Assembly: GCA_033763995.1 (NCBI GenBank)
Contig: JANRJL010000062.1
Coordinates: 1-64,000 of the forward strand
DNA: 64,000 nucleotides
Source of the DNA: GCA-2737725 sp033763995
GTDB lineage: Bacteria; Pseudomonadota; Alphaproteobacteria; Rhodospirillales; Rhodospirillaceae
Reading direction: 5' to 3'
This document shows, in pieces, positions 1-10,477 of the stretch. The translations under genes were made by a program, and so were the position numbers. Positions within the stretch are counted from its first letter, which is position 1; the number at the start of each line of letters is the position of its first letter. The notes under the pieces are model-generated. The model had not been told where the DNA came from. It saw nothing but the letters and a program-made list of their open reading frames with translations, and ran no database searches.

Positions 1-749
1 GAAAACTGATGGCCTGCTTGAGGGCCTGCCACGGCGTTTCGTCGCTTTCCATGCTGGTGTGGGCGATCACCTCGGCGCCCTTGGACGCCAAGAGGCGCGA
101 AACTTCCAGCACCTCGGCTTCGCCCTCCACGTAGCAGCCGAGCTTGCCGATGGGCGTTTGCACCACGGGCAGGATTGAGTCGGGCCCAAAGATTTTTTTG
201 TACTCGGCGGCCATGTCGCGCAGGTAGCTCACCTCCGGCGCGCTTTGCGCCTGCGACTTGGGCGAGCGCAGCACCAGGCCCTCGGGCCCCATGATGAAGC
301 CGGTGTGAAAGTACTTGCCCGGCATTTGCGGCACTTTTTCCTGGGTGCTGGTGGCGACGTAGCAGTTGTGCCGCCGGCAAGCCTCGATCACGGGCTTGAA
401 AATGCCCTTGTCCAGCGGCTCGGAGATCAGATCCACCGCCACCATGGACATCGGCGTGCCCGACACCGCCCGGCGCGCCGAGGTGTACTGCAGCACGGGA
501 AACACCACGATGCGCGGCTTGGGCTCAGGGCCTTTCATGGCGCTTTCGATGGCGGCCACCATGTTCTCGGCGTTCTTGGCGCGCGTGGCGTCCACGGTGT
601 CGAGCGTCGGCGGCACGATCACCGGCACGCGCATGACGGCGGCGCGGTAGGGCGCGGGCGAGGCGGCCTCCTGGGCCACGGCGCCGCGCACGGCGACGGC
701 TGCCGCCGTCATTGCTGTGGACTGCGAAATGAAGGTGCGGCGCTGCATG
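1..749 (-). CDS. Tat-exported nitrilase-fold protein, C-terminus cut by window edge
   Basis: Reading leftward from ATG 749, preceded by GGGGAG, gives an open frame to base 1, so only the N-terminal 249 residues are present. It starts MQRRTFISQS, a twin-arginine leader, followed by an Ala-rich stretch ending AVAQEA, which suggests export by Tat. The body follows the carbon-nitrogen hydrolase (nitrilase) fold: IVVFPVLQYTS aligns with the FPE strand, FHTGFIMGPEGLVLRSPKS with the catalytic-Lys strand, and TPIGKLGCYVEGE with the catalytic-Cys strand. By that alignment the Lys is present, but Glu is replaced by Val, and the Cys of the usual GKLGxLICWE is replaced by Glu, with a different Cys three residues earlier. 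It may therefore not be an amidohydrolase. A related protein lies at 1836-2990. Family assignment is fairly secure; function is not. Confidence 0.75.
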
Positions 750-928
750 GTGATGGCTCCCCGGATGAAAACGCGAGGTTAACGGGCGTTCGGCGCCTTG
801 GAAAGCGTGGCGGCGCGCGCGTCATCCCCGTGAACGCGCACCGCCTATCGGACGCGAGCATGATTGGGCAGCAGCGCGGCGCGCGCTTGTATGGGTAAAC
901 TGGGTGGCACAACGCGGGGGAGGGCGCC

Positions 929-1756
929 ATGAAAAAAGAAGTGAAAATCCGGCCGTTTTGGTACTCGGACATCTGGCTGTTCCCGAAGCTCATCACCGTG
1001 GTGACGACGCTGGACAGCAAGGGCGGCATCAACGCCGCGCCCTATTCGCACATCATGCAGTACGACGTCATGGCCAAGAACCCGCGCATGATCATGGGCT
1101 TCCGCCAGGACTCGCACACCTTCGAGAACATCTGCGCCACCAAGGAATTCGTCATCAATTGTCCCAGCGCGGATTACGTCGAGGACGTGATGGAAACCGC
1201 GCGCTTTTATCCCGAGGGCGTCAACGAGCTGGAGCACACGCGCTTCACCGCCATTCCGTCGCTGAAGGTCAAGCCGCCCAGCCTGAAGGAATGCCCGCAA
1301 ATCGCCGAATGCGTGGCGGAGGACATCGTGAAGCTGGAAAAAAGCAGCGGCATCGTCATCGCGAAAATCGTCGCCCTGGTGTTCGACGAAGGCCTGGAGG
1401 AAATGGGCCGCGAGGAGCGCATCCGCAAGATGAATTTACCGGTGGGCCTGGGCGACGAGGCGCGGCGCGATTACTTTTTCGCCACCACCGAGAACATGAC
1501 CTGCCACACGCTCAAGGAAACGCCGCAAGGCTATGCCGCCGTGGGCCTCAAGGTCGAAATGCCGTGGGACGACGACGCCATGCAGGAGCTGATGAAAGTG
1601 CCGCCTTTCGTGCGCGAAATGGTCACGCGCCAAGTGGAACGCTACACGGCCAAAAAGGGCGACGCGCGCGTGACCCACGCGCACATGACCGGGGCCTCCA
1701 ACGATCTCGGCATGGACGAGGCGCTGCTGGCGCGCTTTCGCGGGAAGAAAGGCTGA
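929..1756 (+). CDS. Flavin reductase-like protein with C-terminal PCP_red-like domain
   Basis: A 275-residue protein beginning MKKEVKIRPFWYSDIWLFPK. Residues about 5-190 look like the FMN-binding split barrel of the flavin reductase family (SKGGINAAPYSH, NPRMIMGFRQDS, NICATKEFVINCPS). Residues about 225-268 (MKVPPFVREMVTRQVERY followed by the THAHMTGA stretch) resemble the small PCP_red domain known from the C-terminus of light-independent protochlorophyllide reductase subunits and from some flavin or FeS proteins. Members of the split-barrel family reduce or bind flavin for partner enzymes. No partner oxygenase is adjacent; the neighbours are two nitrilase-fold genes on the other strand. The stop codon TGA 1754-1756 overlaps the first bases of a dispersed palindromic repeat. 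Start chosen at the ATG 929, 15 bases after a GGGGGAG stretch. Confidence 0.75.
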   Translation: MKKEVKIRPFWYSDIWLFPKLITVVTTLDSKGGINAAPYSHIMQYDVMAKNPRMIMGFRQDSHTFENICATKEFVINCPSADYVEDVMETARFYPEGVNELEHTRFTAIPSLKVKPPSLKECPQIAECVAEDIVKLEKSSGIVIAKIVALVFDEGLEEMGREERIRKMNLPVGLGDEARRDYFFATTENMTCHTLKETPQGYAAVGLKVEMPWDDDAMQELMKVPPFVREMVTRQVERYTAKKGDARVTHAHMTGASNDLGMDEALLARFRGKKG

Positions 1757-1805
1757 GCATTTTCCCGAGAAGTGGCCTTCCACTTGGCGTGGAAAATGCG
1801 ACCAA
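1755..1805. repeat. Palindromic dispersed repeat, GAGCATTTTCC family, copy 1
   Basis: Outer arms GCATTTTCC (1757-1765) and GGAAAATGC (1791-1799) are perfectly complementary, and an inner perfect stem AAGTGG/CCACTT closes on CCTT. The downstream flank is GACCAA. A second copy at 44743-44792 has the same outer arms, the same GGCGT before the right arm and the same GACCAA flank. Similar GAGCATTTTC palindromes are common between genes in alphaproteobacteria. The element begins inside the stop codon of the preceding gene. Confidence 0.8.
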
Positions 1806-1835
1806 ATAAGAAGCCGCGCCTGCGCGTACTTCTCC

Positions 1836-2990
1836 TCACCAATTCCGTTTCGACATGTGGTACTTGGCGGAATCGAAGCTGTCGCTGGGCAGGTAGGCCA
1901 ACTGCAGCCCGGGGTCGTACATGGGCCGGTACTTTTGGTACACGGGCATCACCAGCGCCATGGGAATGTCGGGCAAGCGATGCGTCTTGCGGAATTCGGC
2001 CATGTTGATGGTGGTGGCGATCACTTCCTCGCTGGCCGACTTGGCCATGGCCACCTCGCGCCCGCCGGGGCCGTAGATGCTGGTGCCGCCCGCACCCGAA
2101 AAATCCGGCCCCGCGTTGCCCGGCGAGATGGACTGGTTCACGGTGATGGTCCAGTTGCGGTTGAACAGCGACGACGACTGGGAGTCCACGGGGTTGAAGC
2201 CGCCCGAGGAAAACCGCACGGCGATCTCCATGCCCTTCACCGAAATGGCGCGGTGGATATCGGGATCATAGGGCGAGGTCAGCAGCGACAGATTGCCGAT
2301 GTCGGTGCGCGCCACGGGCAGCACGGCGTCGGCGCCGTACATCTCGATGTAGCGCGGCAGCACGTCGTAAGCCGACGTCGTGAACATCGTCCAGTCGGGG
2401 CGCAGGCGCACGTTGTGCTGCTTCCAGTGTTGCGCCACCACGGAACCATCGGGCCCGATCAGCACGCCGATGAGCAGCAGGTGTCCCGGCCAATCCTTGT
2501 CGCGCGCGTAGGTGTCGAAGGCGATGTAGCAGCCGTACTTCTTCGCCTTTTGGCCGAGCGCCTCGGTCTCCTTGCCGGGAATGTCGATGGTCACTTTCAA
2601 CGCCTCTTCGCGTGTCCACGGCGCCCAACCCATGATGGGCTGCTCGTGGAAGCACACCAGGTCCTGCGGGCCGGCGAACCCGTTGGCGGAATCGAGCAGG
2701 TCCAGCATGATCTGCAAGTTCTTGCTCATCTGCGCCTTGGGGTTGGCGGGGTCGGCCGGATAGAGCGGCGATTGGATGGCGCTGACGCGGATGGAGTCTT
2801 TGCGCAGCGGCACGCGCTCGTAGTTGTTGTCGGGCGAAACGCTGATGTCGTTGTCGGGCTGTTTTGTTCGCGCCGAGTCCTGCGCTTGAGCCGCTATCGG
2901 CGCGGCGACGGCCGTTACGGCCGCGCTCAGGCCCAACTGCGTCGCCCGTGACATCGCGCCCCGGCGCGAGAGTTGATGGTCTGTGGTCAT
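1836..2990 (-). CDS. Tat-exported nitrilase-superfamily protein lacking the catalytic Cys
   Basis: 384 residues from ATG 2990, chosen because GAGGGGG lies 6 bases upstream and because the leader then starts correctly; a longer open frame to 3134 lacks that. The N-terminus has SRRGAMSRATQLG followed by an Ala-rich segment ending AAQAQ, a Tat-type signal. Family marks of carbon-nitrogen hydrolases: DLVCFHEQPIMGW carries the Glu and HWKQHNVRL the Lys. The third catalytic position (normally Cys in LICW/YD) reads LLTSPYD, so the nucleophile appears to be Ser or absent. The last 130 residues (SIYGPGGREVAM, VIATTINMAEFRK) fit the family C-terminus. Paralogous in architecture to the protein at 1-749. 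Possibly a periplasmic binding or scaffold pseudoenzyme; substrate unknown. Confidence 0.75.
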   Translation of the reverse strand: MTTDHQLSRRGAMSRATQLGLSAAVTAVAAPIAAQAQDSARTKQPDNDISVSPDNNYERVPLRKDSIRVSAIQSPLYPADPANPKAQMSKNLQIMLDLLDSANGFAGPQDLVCFHEQPIMGWAPWTREEALKVTIDIPGKETEALGQKAKKYGCYIAFDTYARDKDWPGHLLLIGVLIGPDGSVVAQHWKQHNVRLRPDWTMFTTSAYDVLPRYIEMYGADAVLPVARTDIGNLSLLTSPYDPDIHRAISVKGMEIAVRFSSGGFNPVDSQSSSLFNRNWTITVNQSISPGNAGPDFSGAGGTSIYGPGGREVAMAKSASEEVIATTINMAEFRKTHRLPDIPMALVMPVYQKYRPMYDPGLQLAYLPSDSFDSAKYHMSKRNW

Positions 2991-3178
2991 GGTCGCCCCC
3001 TCTGCGATTATTGAAAGGGCAGGATAGCATGGGCGGAGAAGGGCGCCGGAGCGCCCCGCACGATGCCGATAGCTATGCAATTTATGATGATCAGCTATTC
3101 GATCATCGCGGCTTCCATTCGTTTTCTTTGTCACATAAGTTTCGCGCCGCTGATGCCCCCCAACCCCGGAGCCCGACC

Positions 3179-3604
3179 ATGACCCCCCGCACTTTAGATA
3201 ACGTTTTCAATGTTTTGGCTATAAGCCTGATCGTCCTTGGACTGAGCGTCGCCGTCGGCGGCGTGGCCCATGCCGAGCCCGCCGTGGCCGCGCCCAAACT
3301 GATCTGGTCCGCCAAGACCGCGATGGTGATCAAATCGACCAATGCCTTGGCCAAGGGCGACACGGCGGCGGCGATCAACCTGGCCAGTGAAGCGCTGACG
3401 CGCGTGCAGGGCAAGGATCGCGTCATCGCGCAGCATAACCTGTGCCTCGCGCACTTGCAGCGCAATGACACCGCCGGTGCCGCCGCCCATTGTGCCGCCG
3501 CCCGCGCGCTTGCCCCCGAGGCCGCCAATGCCCGCATCGCGCGCAACGTGATCGCCAACATCGAGATGTCAGAACAGGCCGCGCAAGTCGCCGCCACGCG
3601 CTGA
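3179..3604 (+). CDS. Secreted small helical (TPR-like) protein
   Basis: 141 residues. Residues 1-32 (hydrophobic AISLIVLGLSVAVGGVAHAEP) form a signal peptide with a likely cleavage after AHA. The mature part is Ala-rich and helical, with a pattern resembling two or three tetratricopeptide helices pairs (ALAKGDTAAAINLASEALTR, AQHNLCLAHLQRNDTAGAAAHC, ALAPEAANARIARNV). Two or three cysteines could form a periplasmic disulfide. No family recognised beyond the TPR-like pattern. It is transcribed away from the nitrilase-like gene at 1836-2990, with about 190 bases between their starts. Confidence 0.6.
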   Translation: MTPRTLDNVFNVLAISLIVLGLSVAVGGVAHAEPAVAAPKLIWSAKTAMVIKSTNALAKGDTAAAINLASEALTRVQGKDRVIAQHNLCLAHLQRNDTAGAAAHCAAARALAPEAANARIARNVIANIEMSEQAAQVAATR

Positions 3605-3673
3605 CCCACGACGCAAACGCCTATCCCCGTTCTGGCCGCTGCCCGGGCGCATCACGACGCCCGGGCGGCGGTC

Positions 3674-4171
3674 CTAATCCGGCACGCCGGCGCCGATGTC
3701 CATCCACTTGACGGCCGGCGGCTGCACCTTGACCGTGGCGAAGGTGTCGCCCGTCGCCAGCGCCTGGCTCGGAACAATGATGCGCACGACCGAGTGCCCG
3801 CCGTTCTCGCGCGCCAGCGGCAGCGCCAGCCCGGACATGGCATAGGTGAGCCCCTTGAGGGTTTGAGCCACCGCTTCCGAGTACATGCCGCAGGGGTGGA
3901 TGGCCATGAGCTTATGGCGGCGCATGGCATCGCCGTGTTGATCCTTGGAAAAAAGGGCGAGGTGGTCGGTCTTGGTCAAATCAGCGCCGACCAGCGTGAC
4001 CAGGGCCGTGGCGAACAACCGCGTGGGGAGCGTGGAGTCTTCGACGTCGAGGATGAGGGTCCAGGGCTGCAGCTCCGGATTTGGCCGCTCGAGGTAGTCG
4101 GCCAAGCGCGGCACCAACCCCGACCTGGGGATGGATTGCCAGTGCCTGAAAAATTTCTCCAACCGGTCCAT
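3674..4171 (-). CDS. PAS_5-family PAS domain protein
   Basis: 165 residues matching the alphaproteobacterial single-domain PAS_5 pattern: a region near residues 28-38 (ERPNPELQPWTLI) with a Leu-Gln-Pro-Trp signature, then LPTRLFATALVTLVGADLT, and a C-terminal beta sheet. These proteins have no output domain and their role is mostly unknown; some act in polar or flagellar signalling. No kinase gene is adjacent. ATG 4171 is the only sensible start. The next gene upstream on the same strand is the XRE regulator, whose stop lies about 130 bases away. Confidence 0.75.
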   Translation of the reverse strand: MDRLEKFFRHWQSIPRSGLVPRLADYLERPNPELQPWTLILDVEDSTLPTRLFATALVTLVGADLTKTDHLALFSKDQHGDAMRRHKLMAIHPCGMYSEAVAQTLKGLTYAMSGLALPLARENGGHSVVRIIVPSQALATGDTFATVKVQPPAVKWMDIGAGVPD

Positions 4172-4302
4172 GGCGCTCCCACACCGCGGCCGCCAAGGCT
4201 AACAAACGCGCGCGCCGCGCCGGCAGCATAGGCGGTCAGGAGCCGCGAGACAAACGGGGAGGGGCGGGCGTTCGGAGAACGTTCGAAGATGACAGCGGAG
4301 TT

Positions 4303-4602
4303 TTATGCCGCCAGCAGATCGCCCACATCGACATCGAGCGCCTTGGCGAGAGCCTTGGCCGCGCGGGCCGAGACGTTCTTGCCTTTCTCGATTTCGCACA
4401 CATAAGCCTGCGATAGCCCCGACGCCTTGGCCAAGTCGCCTTGTTTCAGGCCGCGCCATTCGCGCAACACGACCACGCGGTTTTCGCCGTCCCAGATGCG
4501 GTCCATGACGGAGGCTGGAATGAGCGCGCCGCCCATGACCTTGGCGGTGTCGAACGCGCGGATGTCATGGGTGGTATCGGTTGGGTGTTTTGCGATGCGC
4601 AT
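4303..4602 (-). CDS. XRE-family helix-turn-helix regulator, orphan antitoxin-like
   Basis: A 99-residue protein if started at ATG 4602; a TTG six codons upstream (4620) is an alternative. The C-terminal half is a clear lambda-repressor-like HTH: LREWRGLKQGDLAKASGLSQ then YVCEIEKGKNVSARAAKALAKAL and a final VDVGDLL. The N-terminal part (residues 1-40) is unlike a DNA-binding domain and resembles the extension of antitoxins of the HigA/RelB2 sort. Such genes usually follow a RelE/ParE toxin, but the 229 bases upstream hold no convincing toxin frame, so this looks like an orphan or a remnant of a toxin-antitoxin pair. Confidence 0.75.
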   Translation of the reverse strand: MRIAKHPTDTTHDIRAFDTAKVMGGALIPASVMDRIWDGENRVVVLREWRGLKQGDLAKASGLSQAYVCEIEKGKNVSARAAKALAKALDVDVGDLLAA

Positions 4603-4770
4603 TTGGTCCACGGCTTCCAATCTATCTCTCTGATGTCATACTCGTGCTCGACCCGCCTAACTTTTCTTGGCGACCGCAGGTCGCTTAGAAAAGCTCGCGC
4701 CCTTGATGGCGAGTATCCAGGGCAACAGCCACCAAAGTTTATGGAAGCCGACAGCGTTTCAAAACCCTGG

Positions 4771-4793
4771 GTCCTGGGAATAAATCCCAGGAC
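4771..4793. repeat. REP-like hairpin
   Basis: A perfect 9-bp inverted repeat, GTCCTGGGA at 4771-4779 and TCCCAGGAC at 4785-4793, with a five-base loop, in the 229-base gap between the XRE gene and the membrane protein. The form (CCTGGGTCCTGGGA plus GACGACA after it) resembles REP-type palindromes common in alphaproteobacteria. I saw no second copy in this window. Confidence 0.5.
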
Positions 4794-4849
4794 GACAGCG
4801 GAGATTTACCCGCAATCAGTTTTTACTCTAACACCGATCTCGCTCGCCC

Positions 4850-5395
4850 CTATCTTTCAGGTGGCGAAGAATGCTTTGTCATCTTTTCGAGAAAACTTTC
4901 CTCAGTTGAGTTTGGCAATTTACTAGCGATGCTTCCAACTAGCTCTTTTGTGAGCAAGCCTGCTAATGCAGAAAGGAATCCGATTCCATAAACGGTCAGC
5001 TCTATGTTAGGAAGCTCGCCAGCATAAAAGAGCTTTATTAGGGCGCGGGAACGAATAAGAAAATATGCAAAAACTCCGAGTAAGCTACCGGCTAGCATGT
5101 TGACACTAAAACCTACGAATCCTGGAAAAACCTTCAGGCTATGTGGATTCAGATGATTAACTCGCAAGGCAAATCTCACGACGGCTCCCAGGCCACCAGC
5201 CGCAAGCGCAGTATAGATTAGTCGGTCCTCCATTTTGACGATAGCGAGGTCGGGCAGTAAGTGCGTTGACATTAACCAAGAATGCCCTGGCACTACAGAT
5301 TCGAATAAGAGGCCTGCGAGCCAAAAGATACAGAAGCAATAAAAAGCCGAAGCAAAAGTTGCTTTCAGCGTATTCAAGGCACCTTCCTTAGTCAT
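4850..5395 (-). CDS. Unrecognised integral membrane protein of lower GC
   Basis: 181 residues with about four hydrophobic segments: near residues 8-32 (TFASAFYCFCIFWLAGLLF), 60-80, 92-118 (GFVGFSVNMLAGSLLGVFAYFLI) and 132-150. The C-terminal tail is polar. ATG 5395 is preceded by AGAGGA seven bases upstream, a good ribosome binding site. Codon use is richer in A/T-ending codons than the neighbours, which suggests recent acquisition, and it lies just downstream of uvrA on the same strand. I do not recognise the family; no transport or enzyme motif is visible. Confidence 0.6.
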   Translation of the reverse strand: MTKEGALNTLKATFASAFYCFCIFWLAGLLFESVVPGHSWLMSTHLLPDLAIVKMEDRLIYTALAAGGLGAVVRFALRVNHLNPHSLKVFPGFVGFSVNMLAGSLLGVFAYFLIRSRALIKLFYAGELPNIELTVYGIGFLSALAGLLTKELVGSIASKLPNSTEESFLEKMTKHSSPPER

Positions 5396-5440
5396 GTTTT
5401 TTTCCTCTACTGCTTGCTGAGATCAGCAAAAAACTGAGTC

Positions 5441-8278
<2,838 letters not shown>

Positions 8279-8310
8279 TTCCGGGGGGTTTCAGCGCTTC
8301 AAGGGCATGA

Positions 8311-8325
8311 GAACAAAAGGGGTAC
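8311..8325 (-). promoter_or_regulatory. Degenerate LexA box upstream of uvrA
   Basis: On the minus strand the sequence is GTAC-CCCTTTT-GTTC, one mismatch from the alphaproteobacterial SOS operator GTTC-N7-GTTC, 33 bases upstream of the uvrA ATG. The 3' half TTTTGTTC is identical to that of the perfect box before the Y-family polymerase gene. uvrA is a usual LexA target in this class. Confidence 0.45.
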
Positions 8326-8385
8326 ACTCATAGACGGAACTTCGCCCGCGGGCAACCCGTCAGCCCCGAATCCAATCGAAAAAGT

Positions 8386-9030
8386 TTAGCGCGCCTTGAG
8401 AAGCGAAATGCTGCCCGTGGCCGTGGGGACAATGCGCGTTTCCTCGACGCTGGCGAACCCCGCGTCGCGCATGATCTGCGGCAAAACGCCGTCGGCGTTG
8501 GGCTGGGTGTCGGCGGTGCCGTCGAGAACCTGCACCGTGCCGCGAAATAGAGCCCGCATCAGGCGCGAGCGTTGGGCGCCGTAGTCGGCGATGTGCAATT
8601 CGCCGCCGTCGGCGAGCAGCGCGCGGATGGCGCGGAGCAGGCCGCGCTTGCCCTCGAGCGGAATCTGATGAAACACCAGGCTGGAGACGATCTTGGTGGG
8701 CGCGTTCAGGCGCGCGGGCGGCATCTCGGGCACGAAGCCCGCGACAAAGGCGATGTCGGCCCCGGCGGCGGCGGCTTTCGCGCGGGCGCGCGCCAGGACT
8801 TCGGGGTCGGGATCAATGCCCATCACCTCGGCGGCGGGACACGCCTGCTTGAGCATGAGGGCGAAGGTCCCGGTGCCGCAGCCGACATCGAGAATCCGGT
8901 CGCCGGCGCGCGGCGCCGCTTGGGCCAGCAGGAGGCGGCGCCAGTGACGTTCGCGGGTGAGCAGGGCGATGGCGCTGTCATAGAGCGGCGTCAGCCAACG
9001 ATAACCCAACGCCGGTGTGTAATCGCTCAA
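8386..9030 (-). CDS. Class I SAM-dependent methyltransferase
   Basis: 214 residues if translation starts at TTG 9030, which has GGGAG six bases upstream and avoids overlap with the next gene; a longer frame to 9150 has no such signal. SAM-binding motif I is ILDVGCGTGTFAL, followed by the acidic loop GIDPDPEVLARAR and motif with SLVFHQIP; the remainder matches the Methyltransf_25/11 fold with HIADYG near the substrate side. Substrate unknown. It is the last gene of a tight three-gene unit merR - small membrane protein - methyltransferase on the minus strand, inside the metal island, which suggests metal- or metalloid-linked expression. Confidence 0.75.
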   Translation of the reverse strand: MSDYTPALGYRWLTPLYDSAIALLTRERHWRRLLLAQAAPRAGDRILDVGCGTGTFALMLKQACPAAEVMGIDPDPEVLARARAKAAAAGADIAFVAGFVPEMPPARLNAPTKIVSSLVFHQIPLEGKRGLLRAIRALLADGGELHIADYGAQRSRLMRALFRGTVQVLDGTADTQPNADGVLPQIMRDAGFASVEETRIVPTATGSISLLKAR

Positions 9031-9064
9031 ATGCTGCTCCCGCGCCAAGGCGCACGGCGAGGGC

Positions 9065-9358
9065 TTACGGCGAGCCTCCGAAAACGACCCGCCATAGCGC
9101 CGGCCACAGGTTGAAGAAAAAGACGTACACGGCGCCGAGCAGGTTGCCATAGATTCCGGCCAGGATAAAGCCGAGCGCGAACACGCCCAGCGACATCGTC
9201 TCGAAGCCGGGCACGAAGAACTGCAGCAGCATGTGGCCCGGCAGAACGGGGTCGATCAGCCAAGCCACCGCGCAGACCGTGAAAACGGTCATCAGAACCA
9301 TGCACCATGCGAACATGTGCGGCAGATAGGGGGCTCGGAGTGCTTCGCTCTGGGTCAT
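9065..9358 (-). CDS. Small membrane protein resembling DUF5676
   Basis: 97 residues with two strong hydrophobic segments, about residues 14-37 (FAWCMVLMTVFTVCAVAWLI) and 55-85 (MSLGVFALGFILAGIYGNLLG...VYVFFFNLW). ATG 9358 overlaps the merR stop codon as ATGA and has GGAGGAG upstream, so translation is coupled to merR. The ending (GNLLGAVYVFFFNLWPALW) resembles DUF5676 proteins, which occur in heavy-metal resistance clusters; that assignment is by memory of the pattern only. The function is unknown. Confidence 0.65.
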   Translation of the reverse strand: MTQSEALRAPYLPHMFAWCMVLMTVFTVCAVAWLIDPVLPGHMLLQFFVPGFETMSLGVFALGFILAGIYGNLLGAVYVFFFNLWPALWRVVFGGSP

Positions 9359-9804
9359 GATCTCCTCCGTGTGTGGCGTGGACGACGCGCGGGCCGCCGG
9401 AGCGGCGCGCGCAGGAACTGCAGGATCGGGCAATGCGCCAACGGATGGTCGCCGCCCGGGCAGGCGCGGGCGAGGCGCTGCAAGGCCGCTTTCATGCGGG
9501 CGAGGTCGGCGATCATCGCCCGCGTGGCGGCGAGCTTGGCCTCCGTCGCCCGCAGCAACGCCCCGCAGCGGCTGTTGTCGGCGGCGTTGATCGACAGCAG
9601 GTCGTCGATTTCGCCGAGCGTGAACCCTAGCGTCTTGGCCTGGCCGATGAACCCCAACCGCTCGAGCGTGTCGGCGCCGTAGTGGCGATAGCCCGCGGCC
9701 GAGCGCCGCGGCGGCGCGAGCAGGCCGATCTTCTCGTAATAGCGGATGGTGTCCACGGGTATGCCCGCCGCCTTGGCCAACCGGCCGATGGTCATGGTTG
9801 TCAT
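9355..9804 (-). CDS. MerR-family metal-responsive regulator, ZntR-like
   Basis: 149 residues. N-terminal winged HTH: MTIGRLAKAAGIPVDTIRYYEKIGLL and the RSAAGYRHYG wing, followed by the long dimerisation helix. Metal-ligand candidates are C80, C115, H120 and C125; the spacing 35, 5, 5 equals that of C79, C114, H119 and C124 in E. coli ZntR, while the second Cys of the ZntR pair (C115 there) is Pro here. CueR-type copper sensors lack the Cys near position 80. By family knowledge this predicts a Zn/Pb/Cd-type divalent sensor, although the adjacent transporter is CopB-like. A MerR-type dyad with a 19-bp spacer lies just upstream (9821-9851). The C-terminal 20 residues are Arg-rich. Confidence 0.85.
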   Translation of the reverse strand: MTTMTIGRLAKAAGIPVDTIRYYEKIGLLAPPRRSAAGYRHYGADTLERLGFIGQAKTLGFTLGEIDDLLSINAADNSRCGALLRATEAKLAATRAMIADLARMKAALQRLARACPGGDHPLAHCPILQFLRAPLRRPARRPRHTRRRS

Positions 9805-9820
9805 GGTGAACCTGTGCCGA

Positions 9821-9851
9821 GTCTTGACCCTGGAGCATGGTCCAAGGTCAA
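9821..9851 (-). promoter_or_regulatory. MerR-type operator and promoter for merR
   Basis: A near-perfect dyad: TTGACC-c-TGGA, six central bases, TCCA-a-GGTCAA, spanning 9824-9851. Read on the minus strand, the -35 box TTGACC (9851-9846) and a -10-like CAAGAC (9826-9821) are 19 bp apart, the overlong spacing that MerR-family activators correct by untwisting DNA. The merR ATG lies 17 bases downstream. On the plus strand TTGACC (9824) with CAATGC 19 bp later could also serve the His-rich gene, but that -10 is weaker. Confidence 0.75.
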
Positions 9852-9932
9852 TGCTCCTGAGCCTTGATCGGCGTCAATTCCTCGGTCGCGAGTTGGTGTA
9901 AGATTAGGATTGTTAATGTGAAGGAATTTGAC

Positions 9933-10364
9933 GTGCAGTGCGCACCGCAAGTCGTGCGATTCATGCTGAGCGCGCTATGGCTGGGCGTGGTGCTGCCCAG
10001 CGTCACGCCGCACTGCGATGTCGTGGCCCAAGGCTTGCATGACCTCGTCGCTCACTCGCACGCCCCTCACGCCGATCATCATCATCATCCCGCGCCCCAC
10101 GCCGCGTTGGAAAGCGGAAGATCTGGCGAGCTTCCGCCCGTCAACCAGCAATGCGAGGTGAAGGAAGATACCGTCCTCGCAGATGCCGCGAGCGGTGTGA
10201 AAGCGACCGTCAAGTCATCCGCGTCCGACGGCGGCGGAGCCCTCGATGTGGCGGAGCGTTTTCCGCACGACCTCGCTGCCGCCGGACCGCCTGCCCCACC
10301 CCGATGGCGCGGTCATGCCGTTTCGCCTGACCATTTCCAGCGCAATCATCGCCTGCTGATTTAG
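9933..10364 (+). CDS. Histidine-rich, probably exported small protein
   Basis: Start GTG 9933 chosen because AAGGA lies seven bases upstream; then 143 residues. A short hydrophobic N-terminus (FMLSALWLGVVLPSV) looks like a signal peptide or anchor. It is followed by a His cluster HSHAPHADHHHHPAPH around residues 45-60, a likely metal-binding stretch, and a Pro/Arg-rich tail. No family recognised. It begins the plus-strand half of the metal island, about 80 bases from the MerR operator, so metal induction is plausible. The downstream two-thirds has no obvious fold, and the gene could be a regulatory or chaperone peptide of the CopL sort. Confidence 0.5.
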   Translation: MQCAPQVVRFMLSALWLGVVLPSVTPHCDVVAQGLHDLVAHSHAPHADHHHHPAPHAALESGRSGELPPVNQQCEVKEDTVLADAASGVKATVKSSASDGGGALDVAERFPHDLAAAGPPAPPRWRGHAVSPDHFQRNHRLLI

Positions 10365-10477
10365 ACCCTCCCGACCGCGACGGCGCGGCCGATGTGGCCG
10401 TCGTCGCCGCGTGCGACTGCGTCGTGGCGCGCGCTCCATGTGGAGCGCTCAAGCAACAGTCATCACAGGAGGAAGTC

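Noticed and set aside
1857..2951. Long plus-strand frame opposite the nitrilase-like gene
   Set aside because: Arg/Gly/His-rich translation is typical of antisense frames in GC-rich DNA; the minus-strand gene has family motifs.
8386..9150. Longer methyltransferase start at 9150
   Set aside because: It would overlap the upstream membrane-protein gene by 86 bases, and the extra residues are unlike the family, whereas TTG 9030 has a good binding site.
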